Source: CAZSHG01 sp964459995 (lineage in GTDB: Bacteria; UBP14; UBA6098). Taken from it: a stretch of DNA of 64,000 bases. Positions 7,698 to 16,559 of the stretch are shown piece after piece. Under the pieces are notes generated by a model. That model saw only the letters and a list, made by a program, of their open reading frames with translations, was not told the DNA's origin and did no database searches. The position numbers were made by a program, and so were the translations under genes. The stretch is taken from positions 248,001-312,000 of the forward strand of contig CAYWOR010000001.1 in NCBI GenBank assembly GCA_964459995.1. Reading direction: 5' to 3'. The stretch's first letter is position 1. The number at the start of each line of letters is the position of its first letter.

Positions 7698-10031
7698 TTA
7701 AATAATCTTCTCGACTTTTACCGTTTTTCCAACAACGAAATTGCCGTCCTCGAAAACCTTCTCGGACATGCGGATTTCGCCGGGTCTATCGTGAGGTTCG
7801 CCAGCTTTTACATGGGTAGAACGTAATCCGCCAAGCCACCATCGGGCATCCGCGACGTAAATTAGGTCTCCCGGTTCCGCGGACATCCGTTTCATATCGT
7901 GTTTGTCGAGATGGACGACCGGCTCGTCGCCTTCATACAACTCGACTTTAGCGCGGATAATCTCGCCGGCTGTTTCGTTTGGTTTGCCGCCCTTGAAGAA
8001 TTCTTTTGCCTTCATAATAGAATTGACTGTAAGGCCGTCCACATTCTCTTTGGGCTTGGTGAAAATCGACACGGCTATACCGACGATGAGGCATACAATC
8101 AGGCCGAAAACTGATCGGAAATAGTCGTAATTTCCGGCTGTTTTGAACCCGAAATGGGAGAACGCGCCCTTTTCCTCCTCGGAGACATCGTTTTTTGCGG
8201 CAAGTTCGATAACGGGCAGGCCGTTTTCGCCGCGCCCCTTGTTGAGAGTGCCCTCGTAGATAATCTCTTTCGGTTCTGGGGTTTGTTCGAAGATGCTGTC
8301 GGTTGCTTCCACAAGGCCGATGTCTTCGGCTTCCGGAGCCGATGGTGCTTGTTTTAGCGGCGACCTATCGACTACGCGGAAGGTGTAACTACTTCTCGGC
8401 ACGAGGCCGGTTAGAGTCGCGCAGTAGCGCTGAACAACCGTGCCGTTAAGTGTATCGAGTTTCGTATAGACCGTCTGTTCCTTTTCATATGAGCCTTTGA
8501 AATCGCTCTTAAGTTCATATTGGATAACGAAATCGGTCGGCTCGCCTTCTTCGGGGCCGAAAATCTCCTGCCAATTATACGCCGCACGCGGGCCCATTAT
8601 CTCGCGACCCTCGATGCGCTCGAAGACGATATCCGCCTCGGAGCCGTCGGTAAGGCCGTGGGTTTTTGCGACAGGAATAATTATCTGCGGGTAAATCACA
8701 CTCGTTAGGATGACAATTCCGCCGATTATCATGCTCCAGAATGCCGCTTTGGGTGTGAATCTTTTTGACATCACGCCGAGGAAAATGGCCACGAGCATAG
8801 GGGGCGTGATCATCGCGATGAAAGCATAATGCGCCTGAAGGATGCTTCTGCTCTGCGAGAAGGCCGGAACTAACGCAAGCCCGACAAGTGTTGCCAGAAC
8901 AGATACGACTCGACTTGCTTTGAGATAGTGCTTCTCGGAGGCTTCTTTTTTGATGTAAGGCTTATAAACATCGAAGATGCCGATTGCCGCCACAGCGTTG
9001 ATGAGTGTGTCGATCGTGCTCATCAAAGCCGCTGTCAGCGCGGCGATGACGAACCCGAAGATGCCGGGTTTAGTAACCACATTCGACACAAGCATGAAAA
9101 TCTCTTTGGCATTCACCCCTGTGTTGACTTCGCCCTTTGTAATCATTGCCGCGGCCACCCAGCCGATACATCCTACGACGACAGCCGAGATGGGCATAAG
9201 TATTAACGTGTTGAATGTGAGGGTTTTGCGTCCGGCATTCACCGATTTCACCGCGAGATAACGCATGATGAAACCCTGATTTATGAAAGTGAAAGCCAGC
9301 GTTCCGACAATTCCCTCGCCCCAGAAAATGCCGCTGAACTCGAATTCTGCCGGACGGTTGAAGCCGGGGAAGGGGAGTCTATGCGCGACATCGATGTTCT
9401 GCCACCATTCTTGAAGACCACCGATATGCGCCATTCCGACAATAAGCAGAATCGCCCCGGCAAGATAGAGGAACAATCCCTGAATCAGGTCGGTGAAAAT
9501 AACAGCGGTCTGGCCGCCGGTTGTTACGTAAATTGCGCTAATCACCGCCACTACGGGTATCGCAATCCACATGTTTATGCCGAGAAGGCTTTGAAGAGCG
9601 AGTCCCATGAGGTAGAAATTCAGTCCGATATACCCGACGAGGTAGAATATTGTGAATACTGTCGCCACAAGGCGTGTTCGGCTGTCAAAGCGCCGCTCGA
9701 AATACTCCGGCACGGATTTTATTCTGCTGAAATAGATAATCGGAAGCCATCCGAACATGAACAGAGGGATCATGAACCAATCGTTGAGATAGGTCATCGT
9801 GGAGCTGAGTCCTGCAGTGAAACCTGTTTGGGCGTATTTGAGGAAACTATAGCTTCCAATTCCGGTCGCCACGAGGGAGGACGCAATAAGCCACCAGGAG
9901 AATCTTTGGCCGCCGAAAAAGAAATCGGAGGTCGATTTAGTATAGCGCGCGAAATAAGCGCCGAATCCAAGAATTCCGATAAAATAGACTATCAGAATGC
10001 CATAATCGAGAGGAGTTCCCATTAAATCCAT
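7698..10031 (-). CDS. Sodium:solute symporter with extracytoplasmic insert and C-terminal soluble domain
   Basis: A 777-residue member of the sodium:solute symporter family. Residues 1-455 hold the usual helices, including TKSTSDFFFGGQRFSWW near the start and ALMSTIDTLINA near 340. Two features are unusual. Residues about 458-635, between the last helices, form a long soluble insert that includes a fibronectin-III-like signature (TLTGLVPRSSYTFRVVD). After the final helix (about 640-657) comes a 120-residue cytoplasmic tail with GDLIYVADARWWLGGLRS. Family members of about 480-550 residues lack both. It is encoded 11 bases after a small membrane protein that is probably its partner. The substrate is unknown; a sugar, amino acid or carboxylate is possible. 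Confidence 0.9.
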   Translation of the reverse strand: MDLMGTPLDYGILIVYFIGILGFGAYFARYTKSTSDFFFGGQRFSWWLIASSLVATGIGSYSFLKYAQTGFTAGLSSTMTYLNDWFMIPLFMFGWLPIIYFSRIKSVPEYFERRFDSRTRLVATVFTIFYLVGYIGLNFYLMGLALQSLLGINMWIAIPVVAVISAIYVTTGGQTAVIFTDLIQGLFLYLAGAILLIVGMAHIGGLQEWWQNIDVAHRLPFPGFNRPAEFEFSGIFWGEGIVGTLAFTFINQGFIMRYLAVKSVNAGRKTLTFNTLILMPISAVVVGCIGWVAAAMITKGEVNTGVNAKEIFMLVSNVVTKPGIFGFVIAALTAALMSTIDTLINAVAAIGIFDVYKPYIKKEASEKHYLKASRVVSVLATLVGLALVPAFSQSRSILQAHYAFIAMITPPMLVAIFLGVMSKRFTPKAAFWSMIIGGIVILTSVIYPQIIIPVAKTHGLTDGSEADIVFERIEGREIMGPRAAYNWQEIFGPEEGEPTDFVIQYELKSDFKGSYEKEQTVYTKLDTLNGTVVQRYCATLTGLVPRSSYTFRVVDRSPLKQAPSAPEAEDIGLVEATDSIFEQTPEPKEIIYEGTLNKGRGENGLPVIELAAKNDVSEEEKGAFSHFGFKTAGNYDYFRSVFGLIVCLIVGIAVSIFTKPKENVDGLTVNSIMKAKEFFKGGKPNETAGEIIRAKVELYEGDEPVVHLDKHDMKRMSAEPGDLIYVADARWWLGGLRSTHVKAGEPHDRPGEIRMSEKVFEDGNFVVGKTVKVEKII

Positions 10032-10042
10032 GATTTTCCTCC

Positions 10043-10246
10043 TCAGGTGTTAATAGCCAACCAGGTCCACACGCCGAAAAAGAGCGCGAGCCCCAAGTAG
10101 CCTATTATTAGTGCTATTACCCAGGTTTTGTCCGCCTTGATTGTGAGATCGGCGGATTTCACTTTGATTACATAAATAGTCCCTGCGGCGAAAAACAGCC
10201 CGCCGACGAGGATCTGGTAGAGATAAGTCAACCATCCGTTGTGCAT
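10043..10246 (-). CDS. Small two-helix membrane protein, probable symporter subunit
   Basis: A 67-residue protein with two hydrophobic helices (QILVGGLFFAAGTIYVI and WVIALIIGYLGLALFFGVW) joined by a short charged loop. The ATG has GGAGG upstream. It lies directly before the large symporter gene on the same strand, and small membrane partners are known for several members of this symporter class. The role is inferred from position and topology only. No enzymatic motif is visible. Confidence 0.72.
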   Translation of the reverse strand: MHNGWLTYLYQILVGGLFFAAGTIYVIKVKSADLTIKADKTWVIALIIGYLGLALFFGVWTWLAINT

Positions 10247-10313
10247 AAGACCTCCGTGGTTTGTTAGACCTGCAGATTGAACTTAATCAAAAGAGCGTCT
10301 ATGAATTTCGCGT

Positions 10314-11234
10314 CTATTCTATAATAAGTTTTCGTAATGCTTCGAGCCTTTCGTCCAGCAAATGGCCGTAAAGATCGCTGTAGTCGCATAAAAGCTCTTC
10401 GCTACAATGTCCAAACCAGCCGATTATGTTTATATGCGCGGCAATGTCCGCGAGGAATAAGTCTTCGCGGAACTCATCAATCGGCTTGCCGTAATGATTC
10501 GCAAGTGCGATTATTGCCGGCTCCGGGTCGAAACACTCGAGTGTGGCCGCCGCAGATTGCAGTAAATATGCTATGTCCACGATTTCCGGGCCGAATTCGC
10601 AGGGGCCGTCGGTGAAAACCACCCCATCCGCCGAGATAAAGGCGTTGTCCAAGCCGGGGTCGCCGTGGATAATGCCAGTGGGATATTCCGTGAGTTTTTC
10701 GAGCGGCACTTCGACGAGTTTGTCCACAAGTTCGGCTATTCGACCGGATTTATCGATTTCGACCATTTTTTCTAAGGGTGAAAGATCGAGGGTGGTTTTC
10801 GCGATTCCCTTTGGAAGAGGTTTTTTGTCCCAGTATTCTCGGAAAAGACGGTCGAGTTCGAGAAGTGCGAGGGCGATTTCGTCGAGACGCGAGGAGTCCT
10901 CTGCCGGTTTTCCGGCTGGAACATTCATTACAATAAAATGAGTATCTCTTATTATGAAATCGCCGTATAAGCGGGGCATAAGTCCGCCTATATCGGCGGG
11001 GAGTTCTTTCCTGATGATTGCCTGAGTGTTCAAAGGCTCGCGAAGGCCATTGACTAAAACCGGAGCGAAACCGTCAAACTCGACAAAAATAGAATTCGCC
11101 AGAACCCATCGTTTTATCCAGCTGAAATTCCGCGGCTTCGAATTCCCCAAATCGATCAACGGCGCGACATAGAGCTGTATCTCCTCGACGGAAAGCTCGT
11201 AGGGCATTCGTGTGCTGTCCGGTGCGCTACTCAT
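10314..11234 (-). CDS. APH-like phosphotransferase (kinase fold)
   Basis: A 306-residue cytoplasmic protein of the aminoglycoside/choline kinase-like fold. The Brenner-type catalytic loop is clear as IIHGDPGLDNAFI (about residues 190-202). A metal-binding-loop equivalent is at VVFTDGPCEFGPE, followed by DIAYLL, as in APH proteins. The N-terminal glycine loop is not obvious. Proteins like this phosphorylate small hydroxyl metabolites; resistance is not implied. Its ATG overlaps the stop of the upstream lipoprotein gene (ATGA), which places it at the end of the long envelope operon. The substrate is unknown. Confidence 0.78.
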   Translation of the reverse strand: MSSAPDSTRMPYELSVEEIQLYVAPLIDLGNSKPRNFSWIKRWVLANSIFVEFDGFAPVLVNGLREPLNTQAIIRKELPADIGGLMPRLYGDFIIRDTHFIVMNVPAGKPAEDSSRLDEIALALLELDRLFREYWDKKPLPKGIAKTTLDLSPLEKMVEIDKSGRIAELVDKLVEVPLEKLTEYPTGIIHGDPGLDNAFISADGVVFTDGPCEFGPEIVDIAYLLQSAAATLECFDPEPAIIALANHYGKPIDEFREDLFLADIAAHINIIGWFGHCSEELLCDYSDLYGHLLDERLEALRKLIIE

Positions 11235-12169
11235 CGTTCGAGGAAACCGTCTTGAATTCTAAAGGCGTATGCTTTACGAATATAATCGCCGACAGGGGTG
11301 TCAGGGCCGTATTTTTTCATCCCCAATTCGACGACATCGAGCTGTTCTTCGCGCTCTTCTTTTAGGACGTATCTGTTTACCATGCGGTCGATTACATGCC
11401 GATGCAGGCAAGACGGGCATTTTGCCGGAACCTCCTCGAAGAATTTAGCGAAATGCGAGATTGGCACCCCGCGATTCCATATCCCGAGGTCGTTGACGAG
11501 AATTCGGCTTCCGATGGGGGTTTTTGGGTATTTAAACGCCAAAGAATCGAGCTTTTCGCGGATTTCGTCAGACAGCTCGATTTTGGTGTTTCCAACGAAC
11601 GATTCGACGCCGCCGAGGGGTTCCATAATTTCCAAATACTGTTTAAAGGCGGTTTCCGCATCGCCCTTCGGCGGGACGATGGTTATAATCGTCGAGTCGC
11701 GGTAGCCGTATTCGCGAAGTCTGTTGCGGATATAAGCGCCCGCGCGGAAGAAGGTTTGCGTTTTCACCATATATGTTCCCGGAGCGAGCATTCCCGGGCC
11801 GGAATTCTCATAGAAACCGGTCAGGTTGACGACATCGAAGGAGCTGTCGCCGGGGGCGAGCCACATTTTCGGGGGTTTGATATGCGGCGCGCGCTGAACT
11901 TTATTCACCGGTGGGGCCTCAACCGCAACAAGTTCGAAATTTTTAAGCGGATATTCGTTTAGGGCTATCGTATCGCGGGTTTGATTTCGGAACACAACGC
12001 GCATACAGACCGCTTCGCCCTCGGAGAACTCCTCGACAGGGAAGAAAAAATCGATCGCGATAGTGTTTTCGTGGGGTTCGTTTTCAGGGGCGGCTTTTGC
12101 CTGATCTTTGCATCCTGAAACGAGCGCGATGAAAATAGCGATGGGTATTAACCATAAGTATTTGCTCAT
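11231..12169 (-). CDS. Lipoprotein of unknown function
   Basis: A 312-residue lipoprotein. The signal peptide ends in the lipobox VSGC (C about residue 20). An N-terminal Ig-like part follows (residues about 35-165), with the pattern of intracellular proteinase-inhibitor or BsuPI-like folds: VFRNQTRDTIALNEY and APGTYMVKTQTF. The C-terminal half is helical and resembles short TPR-like repeats (KYPKTPIGSRIL, KYGPDTPVGDYI). It also carries a CPSCLHRH cluster that might bind metal or form a disulfide. GAGGAG precedes the ATG, and it starts three bases after the 5'-nucleotidase stop. Envelope location is secure; function is not. Confidence 0.8.
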   Translation of the reverse strand: MSKYLWLIPIAIFIALVSGCKDQAKAAPENEPHENTIAIDFFFPVEEFSEGEAVCMRVVFRNQTRDTIALNEYPLKNFELVAVEAPPVNKVQRAPHIKPPKMWLAPGDSSFDVVNLTGFYENSGPGMLAPGTYMVKTQTFFRAGAYIRNRLREYGYRDSTIITIVPPKGDAETAFKQYLEIMEPLGGVESFVGNTKIELSDEIREKLDSLAFKYPKTPIGSRILVNDLGIWNRGVPISHFAKFFEEVPAKCPSCLHRHVIDRMVNRYVLKEEREEQLDVVELGMKKYGPDTPVGDYIRKAYAFRIQDGFLER

Positions 12170-12172
12170 ATT

Positions 12173-13789
12173 CTACTCCTCGAATGTTCGCCAGCGGCCG
12201 TCGATGTCCGGCGAGACCGGCGAGTTGTCGGAAAGCCATCTCTCGATTGCGTCTCGAAGAAGCATTCCGGTGAAACGAACCCTGCTCTTCTCGACAGCTT
12301 CGAGTTGCGGGACGCCGTAACTATAATAAACATAATCGGTTGTGGCAAATTCGTATGTTGCGGAAGAATCGACCGGCTCGCCGCCGATTTTAAGAAGGTC
12401 TATCTTACCTTTTGTAAGATTATAATGAACCTCGACCCCGCCAATCAGCGCGCCGGCATATTTTCCGGCCATCCGCTCGATCACCTCGACAACCTCTTTG
12501 CCCGTTAGCGGGACGACGACGATTTTATTATCGAAGGGCATTACCGCGAAAACATCCGCACGTGTGATTGTGCCGCCGGGAAGCTCTGCGCGGACACCGC
12601 CCATGTTGGTTGTGGAGACATCGGCGCCGGTGGCTGAAATCATGGCATCGCAGACGATATGCCCGACCCTATTCGTTGCGGCGTCGCCGCGCGGAAGCAG
12701 GCCGGTGGATTTTGCTACCGGTTCGGCAAGGCCTTTCTCCGCTTCGGTCTGAAGAGATTCCACAATAGCCGACATCTCGGTATCCGGCCAGAATTCATCG
12801 GAGAAAAGGGTCGCAAGGGCATCATCCTTCGCGATTGGCTCGTAGCCGAGGAAAACCTTGCTCTCGGGATCGAAAAGAAATCGAACGCCGCCTAAACCGG
12901 TGCCGTGGGCATAGTTCTGAAACACTAAAACATGGGTTTCGGGGTCTTCCCAAGGGCGATGATATCCAATATGGATATGCCCGCCGAAAACGACATCGAT
13001 ACCCTTTAATTTGCTGGCGAACTCGACAAGATTCATGCCGCTGTAGTGCCCCTCGTCATATTGCGCACCGGCTTCGGTAAGTTTTTCGTATTCAGCGGTG
13101 GCGTCGAAGGGGAGGCCGATATGACTGCTGACGATCACGAAATCGACATTGTGAAGCGTGCGGAGGGTTTCAGCGTAGGCATTTGCGGTAACAGCTTCGT
13201 CGAGGATGGAGATTCCCTCGGTGTTCTCTGGGAAGGACATCGTTTTCGTATCGCGGGTTGTAATTCCGATAATTCCGGCGCGTAACGTCTTGCCGTTCGG
13301 CAATTGAAACTCGCGGATGATATAGGGTTTAAGCCCCTCTACGATCGTTCCGGTGCGGTTATCGATGAGATTCGCACCGAGCCAAGAGAAATTCGATTTC
13401 TCGACGAGTTTTGTGAAATTCGCAAGGCCATCGTCGAACTCGTGATTGCCCACTGTTACGACATCGGGGGGGAAGGCGTTATAGGCGGCAACGATTGCCT
13501 CGCCCTTTGTGAGCGATCCCACCGGTGCGCCTTGATAGAAATCCCCTTGGTCGAGATAGAGAAATCCCTCGCCTTTCGACTCGGCGATTGCGCGGTATTT
13601 TTTAAGAATCGCGACCTCGGATGGGAATTTTCCGAGAGGCGGCGGAGTTTCGGGGTTCATGAATGTTGCCGCGCCCGGTGCAATGCTTCCGTGACGGTCG
13701 TTATTGAAGAAAAGATGAATTGCCCAAGCATCCGCGCAGAGCGAACCTGCGAGGGAGAGGAGGGCTATCGCGAGTATCAATCTTGCCAT
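12173..13789 (-). CDS. Exported 5'-nucleotidase family metallophosphatase (UshA/YfkN-like)
   Basis: A 538-residue exported enzyme. After the signal peptide comes a calcineurin-like metallophosphatase domain with NNDRHG, LDQGDFYQG, VGNHEFDDG and FGGHIHIG. A 5'-nucleotidase C-terminal domain follows (DAMISATGADVSTTNMGG, FAVMPFDNKIVVV, and a YVYYSYGVPQ substrate-binding region). It should dephosphorylate nucleotides in the periplasm or at the surface to scavenge phosphate and nucleosides. ATG at 13789 is preferred to an upstream in-frame TTG at 13798; either start overlaps the CAP-protein gene. The first motif has Asn where many relatives have Thr, and GGHIH replaces the common GGHSH, but the metal ligands are intact. 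Confidence 0.93.
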   Translation of the reverse strand: MARLILAIALLSLAGSLCADAWAIHLFFNNDRHGSIAPGAATFMNPETPPPLGKFPSEVAILKKYRAIAESKGEGFLYLDQGDFYQGAPVGSLTKGEAIVAAYNAFPPDVVTVGNHEFDDGLANFTKLVEKSNFSWLGANLIDNRTGTIVEGLKPYIIREFQLPNGKTLRAGIIGITTRDTKTMSFPENTEGISILDEAVTANAYAETLRTLHNVDFVIVSSHIGLPFDATAEYEKLTEAGAQYDEGHYSGMNLVEFASKLKGIDVVFGGHIHIGYHRPWEDPETHVLVFQNYAHGTGLGGVRFLFDPESKVFLGYEPIAKDDALATLFSDEFWPDTEMSAIVESLQTEAEKGLAEPVAKSTGLLPRGDAATNRVGHIVCDAMISATGADVSTTNMGGVRAELPGGTITRADVFAVMPFDNKIVVVPLTGKEVVEVIERMAGKYAGALIGGVEVHYNLTKGKIDLLKIGGEPVDSSATYEFATTDYVYYSYGVPQLEAVEKSRVRFTGMLLRDAIERWLSDNSPVSPDIDGRWRTFEE

Positions 13790-14385
13790 GATTGCCAAAC
13801 CTTATCAAAGGTATCGAAAGCTTTTTGCCATGGGTTTTCCGGCTCGGTCGGCTCGATAACGATCTCGGTGGAATGATAATATAACCTCGCGCCGTTTGTG
13901 AAAACCTGAGTGAAGTAGTATTTTTCGCCGTCGGAAGCGATTCCGCAACCGATGCGAGTGAAAGCTGTGCTTACGATGTTTGCGCGATGTCCGGGAGAGG
14001 CCATCAATGAATTGTGCGCCGATTGCACGGGGTTCGATGCGCCGCTGTTCCATGCGATATTTTCACCGGCGGCGGTATAGCTTATCCCGGCGTCGTCGAG
14101 GCGGTCAGTAACATCGTGGCCGTCGGGATCGGTGTGCGAGAAAAACTCGCGACGATACATATCCTCGGAAAATTCATAGGCGACAGTTCGCAAAGCCTCG
14201 TCATGGACAAGCGCCGACACTCCCTCGGCCGATCGCGCCTGATTGACCAAGGTGAAAAGGTCGTTTTCGAGCGGCCGCACCTGTGAACGCGGAAGCAGAT
14301 CATCTTCTTCGGAAGGTGCTAATCCGCATCCGGTGATGATTAACACGACTGCGACGATTGCAGTGAAGAGTAAGTTCTTTCTCAT
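13777..14385 (-). CDS. CAP/SCP-domain lipoprotein
   Basis: A 202-residue lipoprotein. The start at 14385 is supported by AAGGGA, with the lipobox IITGC near residue 20. Residues about 45-165 are a CAP (SCP-PR1) domain in the YkwD-like bacterial form: LVNQARSAEGVSAL, FFSHTDPDG, AGENIAWN and SPGHRANI with the conserved His and Glu. A short tail follows. Bacterial CAP proteins are secreted and have no settled activity; lipid or wall binding has been proposed. The gene sits next to a second CAP gene and overlaps the downstream nucleotidase. Confidence 0.9.
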   Translation of the reverse strand: MRKNLLFTAIVAVVLIITGCGLAPSEEDDLLPRSQVRPLENDLFTLVNQARSAEGVSALVHDEALRTVAYEFSEDMYRREFFSHTDPDGHDVTDRLDDAGISYTAAGENIAWNSGASNPVQSAHNSLMASPGHRANIVSTAFTRIGCGIASDGEKYYFTQVFTNGARLYYHSTEIVIEPTEPENPWQKAFDTFDKVWQSWQD

Positions 14386-14387
14386 AA

Positions 14388-15323
14388 TTATTCCCTTGCG
14401 AAAAGCTGAACGAAAATCCACCAATTGCCGTCTGTTGCGGCTCCAACGCCGAGATGTGTATGTGTTGGCGTTAATATATTTCGCCGGTGCGAGGGGGAGT
14501 TCATCAACCCCAAATGAGCATCCTCCGGCGGATCTTTCGGATTCAATAACGATGCCAAATTCTCGCCCCAAGCAGTGTATTTTGTCATATTCGATGCTAT
14601 CACCCTATCGGCGAAACCGAGGCCGGCAGGGTCTTCGTGGGCGAAAAACCCAATCTCGAACATACGAGCGGCGTATTTTCTCGCTAGTCCCGTCAGATGA
14701 GGATCATGCATTACAGTTCCGAGACCGTGTTCGGTGCGTGCTTTGTTGGTTAGGTCAAATAAAGCATTTTCGCGCGAAATCAGCGAATCAACAGGCCAAG
14801 GCTCGCCCGCCAGTGTCGGGACAGCCTCGCCGGTATCGGTTGTATCCGCCAAACGTGCGAGAACAACGAAGGCGGCAACTTCCCGACCATGCTTCACCAT
14901 CGAAACTCCAATTGTCGTGTAGTTCCGGTCGAGAAGCATCACAGTGTCTTCGGTATCCATTTTTGCGAAAAACATATTGCGGTAAGCTTTCGGTTCGATG
15001 GATAGGGTCTCGAAAACAAGTCCGACCTGAGCGATTGCCATTACAGATTTAAGTTTTCTCAGAGAAAGTGAATATAAAAGCGGGTCAACCTCGCCGATGG
15101 GGACGAGCATGTCCATCGCGAGGTCTTTCGCGACAGAATCGAGACGCTCGGAACGGATTAGGCCGAGTGTTTCAGCCAATCTGCGCTCGAGGTTGATGCC
15201 CTCGAAAATCATCTCCTCTGAGGCGCGCAAAATCTGTTCGTCGGGTATTCTTCGTGGAGAACATCCGAAAATGAGCGCGATTGCGATAATCGGGACGATG
15301 TATGTCCAAGTTCTAAAATTCAA
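14388..15323 (-). CDS. Lipoprotein with degenerate plus intact CAP domains
   Basis: A 311-residue lipoprotein with lipobox LIFGC near residue 21. The C-terminal half (about 185-311) is a clear CAP domain: LTNKARTEHGLGTVMHD, FFAHEDPAG, WGENLA and SPSHRRNIL. Residues about 30-175 follow the same order of elements (NLERRLAETLGLIRSE..., then a TIGVSMV strand near the end) but lack the His/Glu motifs. This suggests an ancient internal duplication with one half degenerate. The only possible start is TTG at 15323, which overlaps the stop of the upstream barrel gene. It lies directly before the single-CAP lipoprotein. Confidence 0.85.
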   Translation of the reverse strand: MNFRTWTYIVPIIAIALIFGCSPRRIPDEQILRASEEMIFEGINLERRLAETLGLIRSERLDSVAKDLAMDMLVPIGEVDPLLYSLSLRKLKSVMAIAQVGLVFETLSIEPKAYRNMFFAKMDTEDTVMLLDRNYTTIGVSMVKHGREVAAFVVLARLADTTDTGEAVPTLAGEPWPVDSLISRENALFDLTNKARTEHGLGTVMHDPHLTGLARKYAARMFEIGFFAHEDPAGLGFADRVIASNMTKYTAWGENLASLLNPKDPPEDAHLGLMNSPSHRRNILTPTHTHLGVGAATDGNWWIFVQLFARE

Positions 15324-16539
15324 CTTTGATGCTCACCGAACCGGTTAGAATTCCCTCCTCGACGCGGTCGAGGTTTTCGCGGTCGCCACTGGAGCTTCCG
15401 AGCCAAGAGTTCGGAAACTGGTCGTGCCAGCTGTATCTGCTCATCTCATAACTAGCCGCGAAATCGACAACGGCAGGCCCGAAAGCCACGCCGGAGCCAA
15501 TCGTGAAGCCGGATTTTGCGATCGGATCGGCCAACGGAATCTTGCGATAAAAAGCGCCGATGCGCAATGGGACGTTCTTCGGCAGGATATGCTCCATTCC
15601 GAGGCGGAATTCCCAGGCATCCTCGAGCACCGCGAAGGCGGAATCTTCATCGGCAAGAGCGCCATAGCCTACCATTTCGGCCTCCGCGACGATTCTGCTC
15701 ATCACGTAACCCGAGGGCCTATAGCCGACTCCGATTCCGAGCCGCGAAGGGAGGAAATCCATATAGAGACTCTCGCCGAGATCGGTTTTTGGCGTATATC
15801 TCAGGCCGATTTGCCAGCGCTCGGTGGGCGTGATTATCGCCGAGAGGCTAATCATCGTTCCGGAAAGCTCGGCGGAATATAGCGTGTCGCTATCGAAGGG
15901 GGCTTCCCATGGCTCGGCGTTGTGCGTAATCGAATCGCCTACCGCGCGGCTTCTGCTCATTTCGAGCGTTCCAGAGAGAATCGACGCTGAAAGGCCGATA
16001 GTCGCATATTCCAGAATCGCCTCAGAAATCCCTATGGAAGGCCCTGCAAGCCCACCGTCGCTGTCGATGCTCCAAACGCCGAGAAGGACATCGGTGGTAG
16101 CTCCCGAGCCTCCGCGAACCTGCTCGCGATAGATATATCTCGCATCGAAAAGGGGTGCATATCCCAGCGCGATTGTCGGGATCCATTCGCCCTCGAAGCC
16201 GTAGGAGGCAGTTATCGCGAAATCGGGATAGGTCTGCAACATGCTGACATAGGGCGTCCAGGCCACTTGGTTATCGAAGGAATCGAAAAGCGGCAATGCA
16301 CGACTTTCGGAGACATGGGTCAGCGAGAGGTTTACTCCGACGGAAATGCCCTTTTTAGGAAGAGCCGCCGGCGCCCAAATGAGATTCGCCGAGTTTTCCG
16401 GCGGAAGGACTCGAAGTCCGCCCATTCCAAGAATTTCGGCGGAAGGGGGTGCGACCGGGCCATCGAGAAGATAAGCGCCGTGATAGGTGTAACCCATTGC
16501 TATTGTTGCTATTAGAGCAATTATGACGATGTATTTCAT
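15313..16539 (-). CDS. Outer-membrane barrel protein (FadL/PorV-like)
   Basis: A 408-residue protein with a signal peptide (residues 1-15) and the alternating beta-strand pattern of an outer-membrane barrel. It has the N-terminal feature common in PorV/FadL-like proteins of this phylum group: PSAEILGMGGLRVLPPEN..., then WAPAALP. It ends in the aromatic SIKVEF expected for barrel assembly. ATG at 16539 follows GGAGGT at ideal spacing and trims 18 residues from the longest frame. It lies 20 bases after the HhH-barrel gene. It may be a channel for hydrophobic compounds or a helper of surface-protein secretion; I cannot separate these. Confidence 0.8.
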   Translation of the reverse strand: MKYIVIIALIATIAMGYTYHGAYLLDGPVAPPSAEILGMGGLRVLPPENSANLIWAPAALPKKGISVGVNLSLTHVSESRALPLFDSFDNQVAWTPYVSMLQTYPDFAITASYGFEGEWIPTIALGYAPLFDARYIYREQVRGGSGATTDVLLGVWSIDSDGGLAGPSIGISEAILEYATIGLSASILSGTLEMSRSRAVGDSITHNAEPWEAPFDSDTLYSAELSGTMISLSAIITPTERWQIGLRYTPKTDLGESLYMDFLPSRLGIGVGYRPSGYVMSRIVAEAEMVGYGALADEDSAFAVLEDAWEFRLGMEHILPKNVPLRIGAFYRKIPLADPIAKSGFTIGSGVAFGPAVVDFAASYEMSRYSWHDQFPNSWLGSSSGDRENLDRVEEGILTGSVSIKVEF

Positions 16540-16559
16540 TTTACCTCCGCCCTTAGGCA

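Noticed and set aside
10314..11234. Antibiotic-resistance kinase
   Set aside because: Only the general APH fold and HGD loop are seen, and the gene sits in an envelope operon; a housekeeping or metabolite kinase is more likely.
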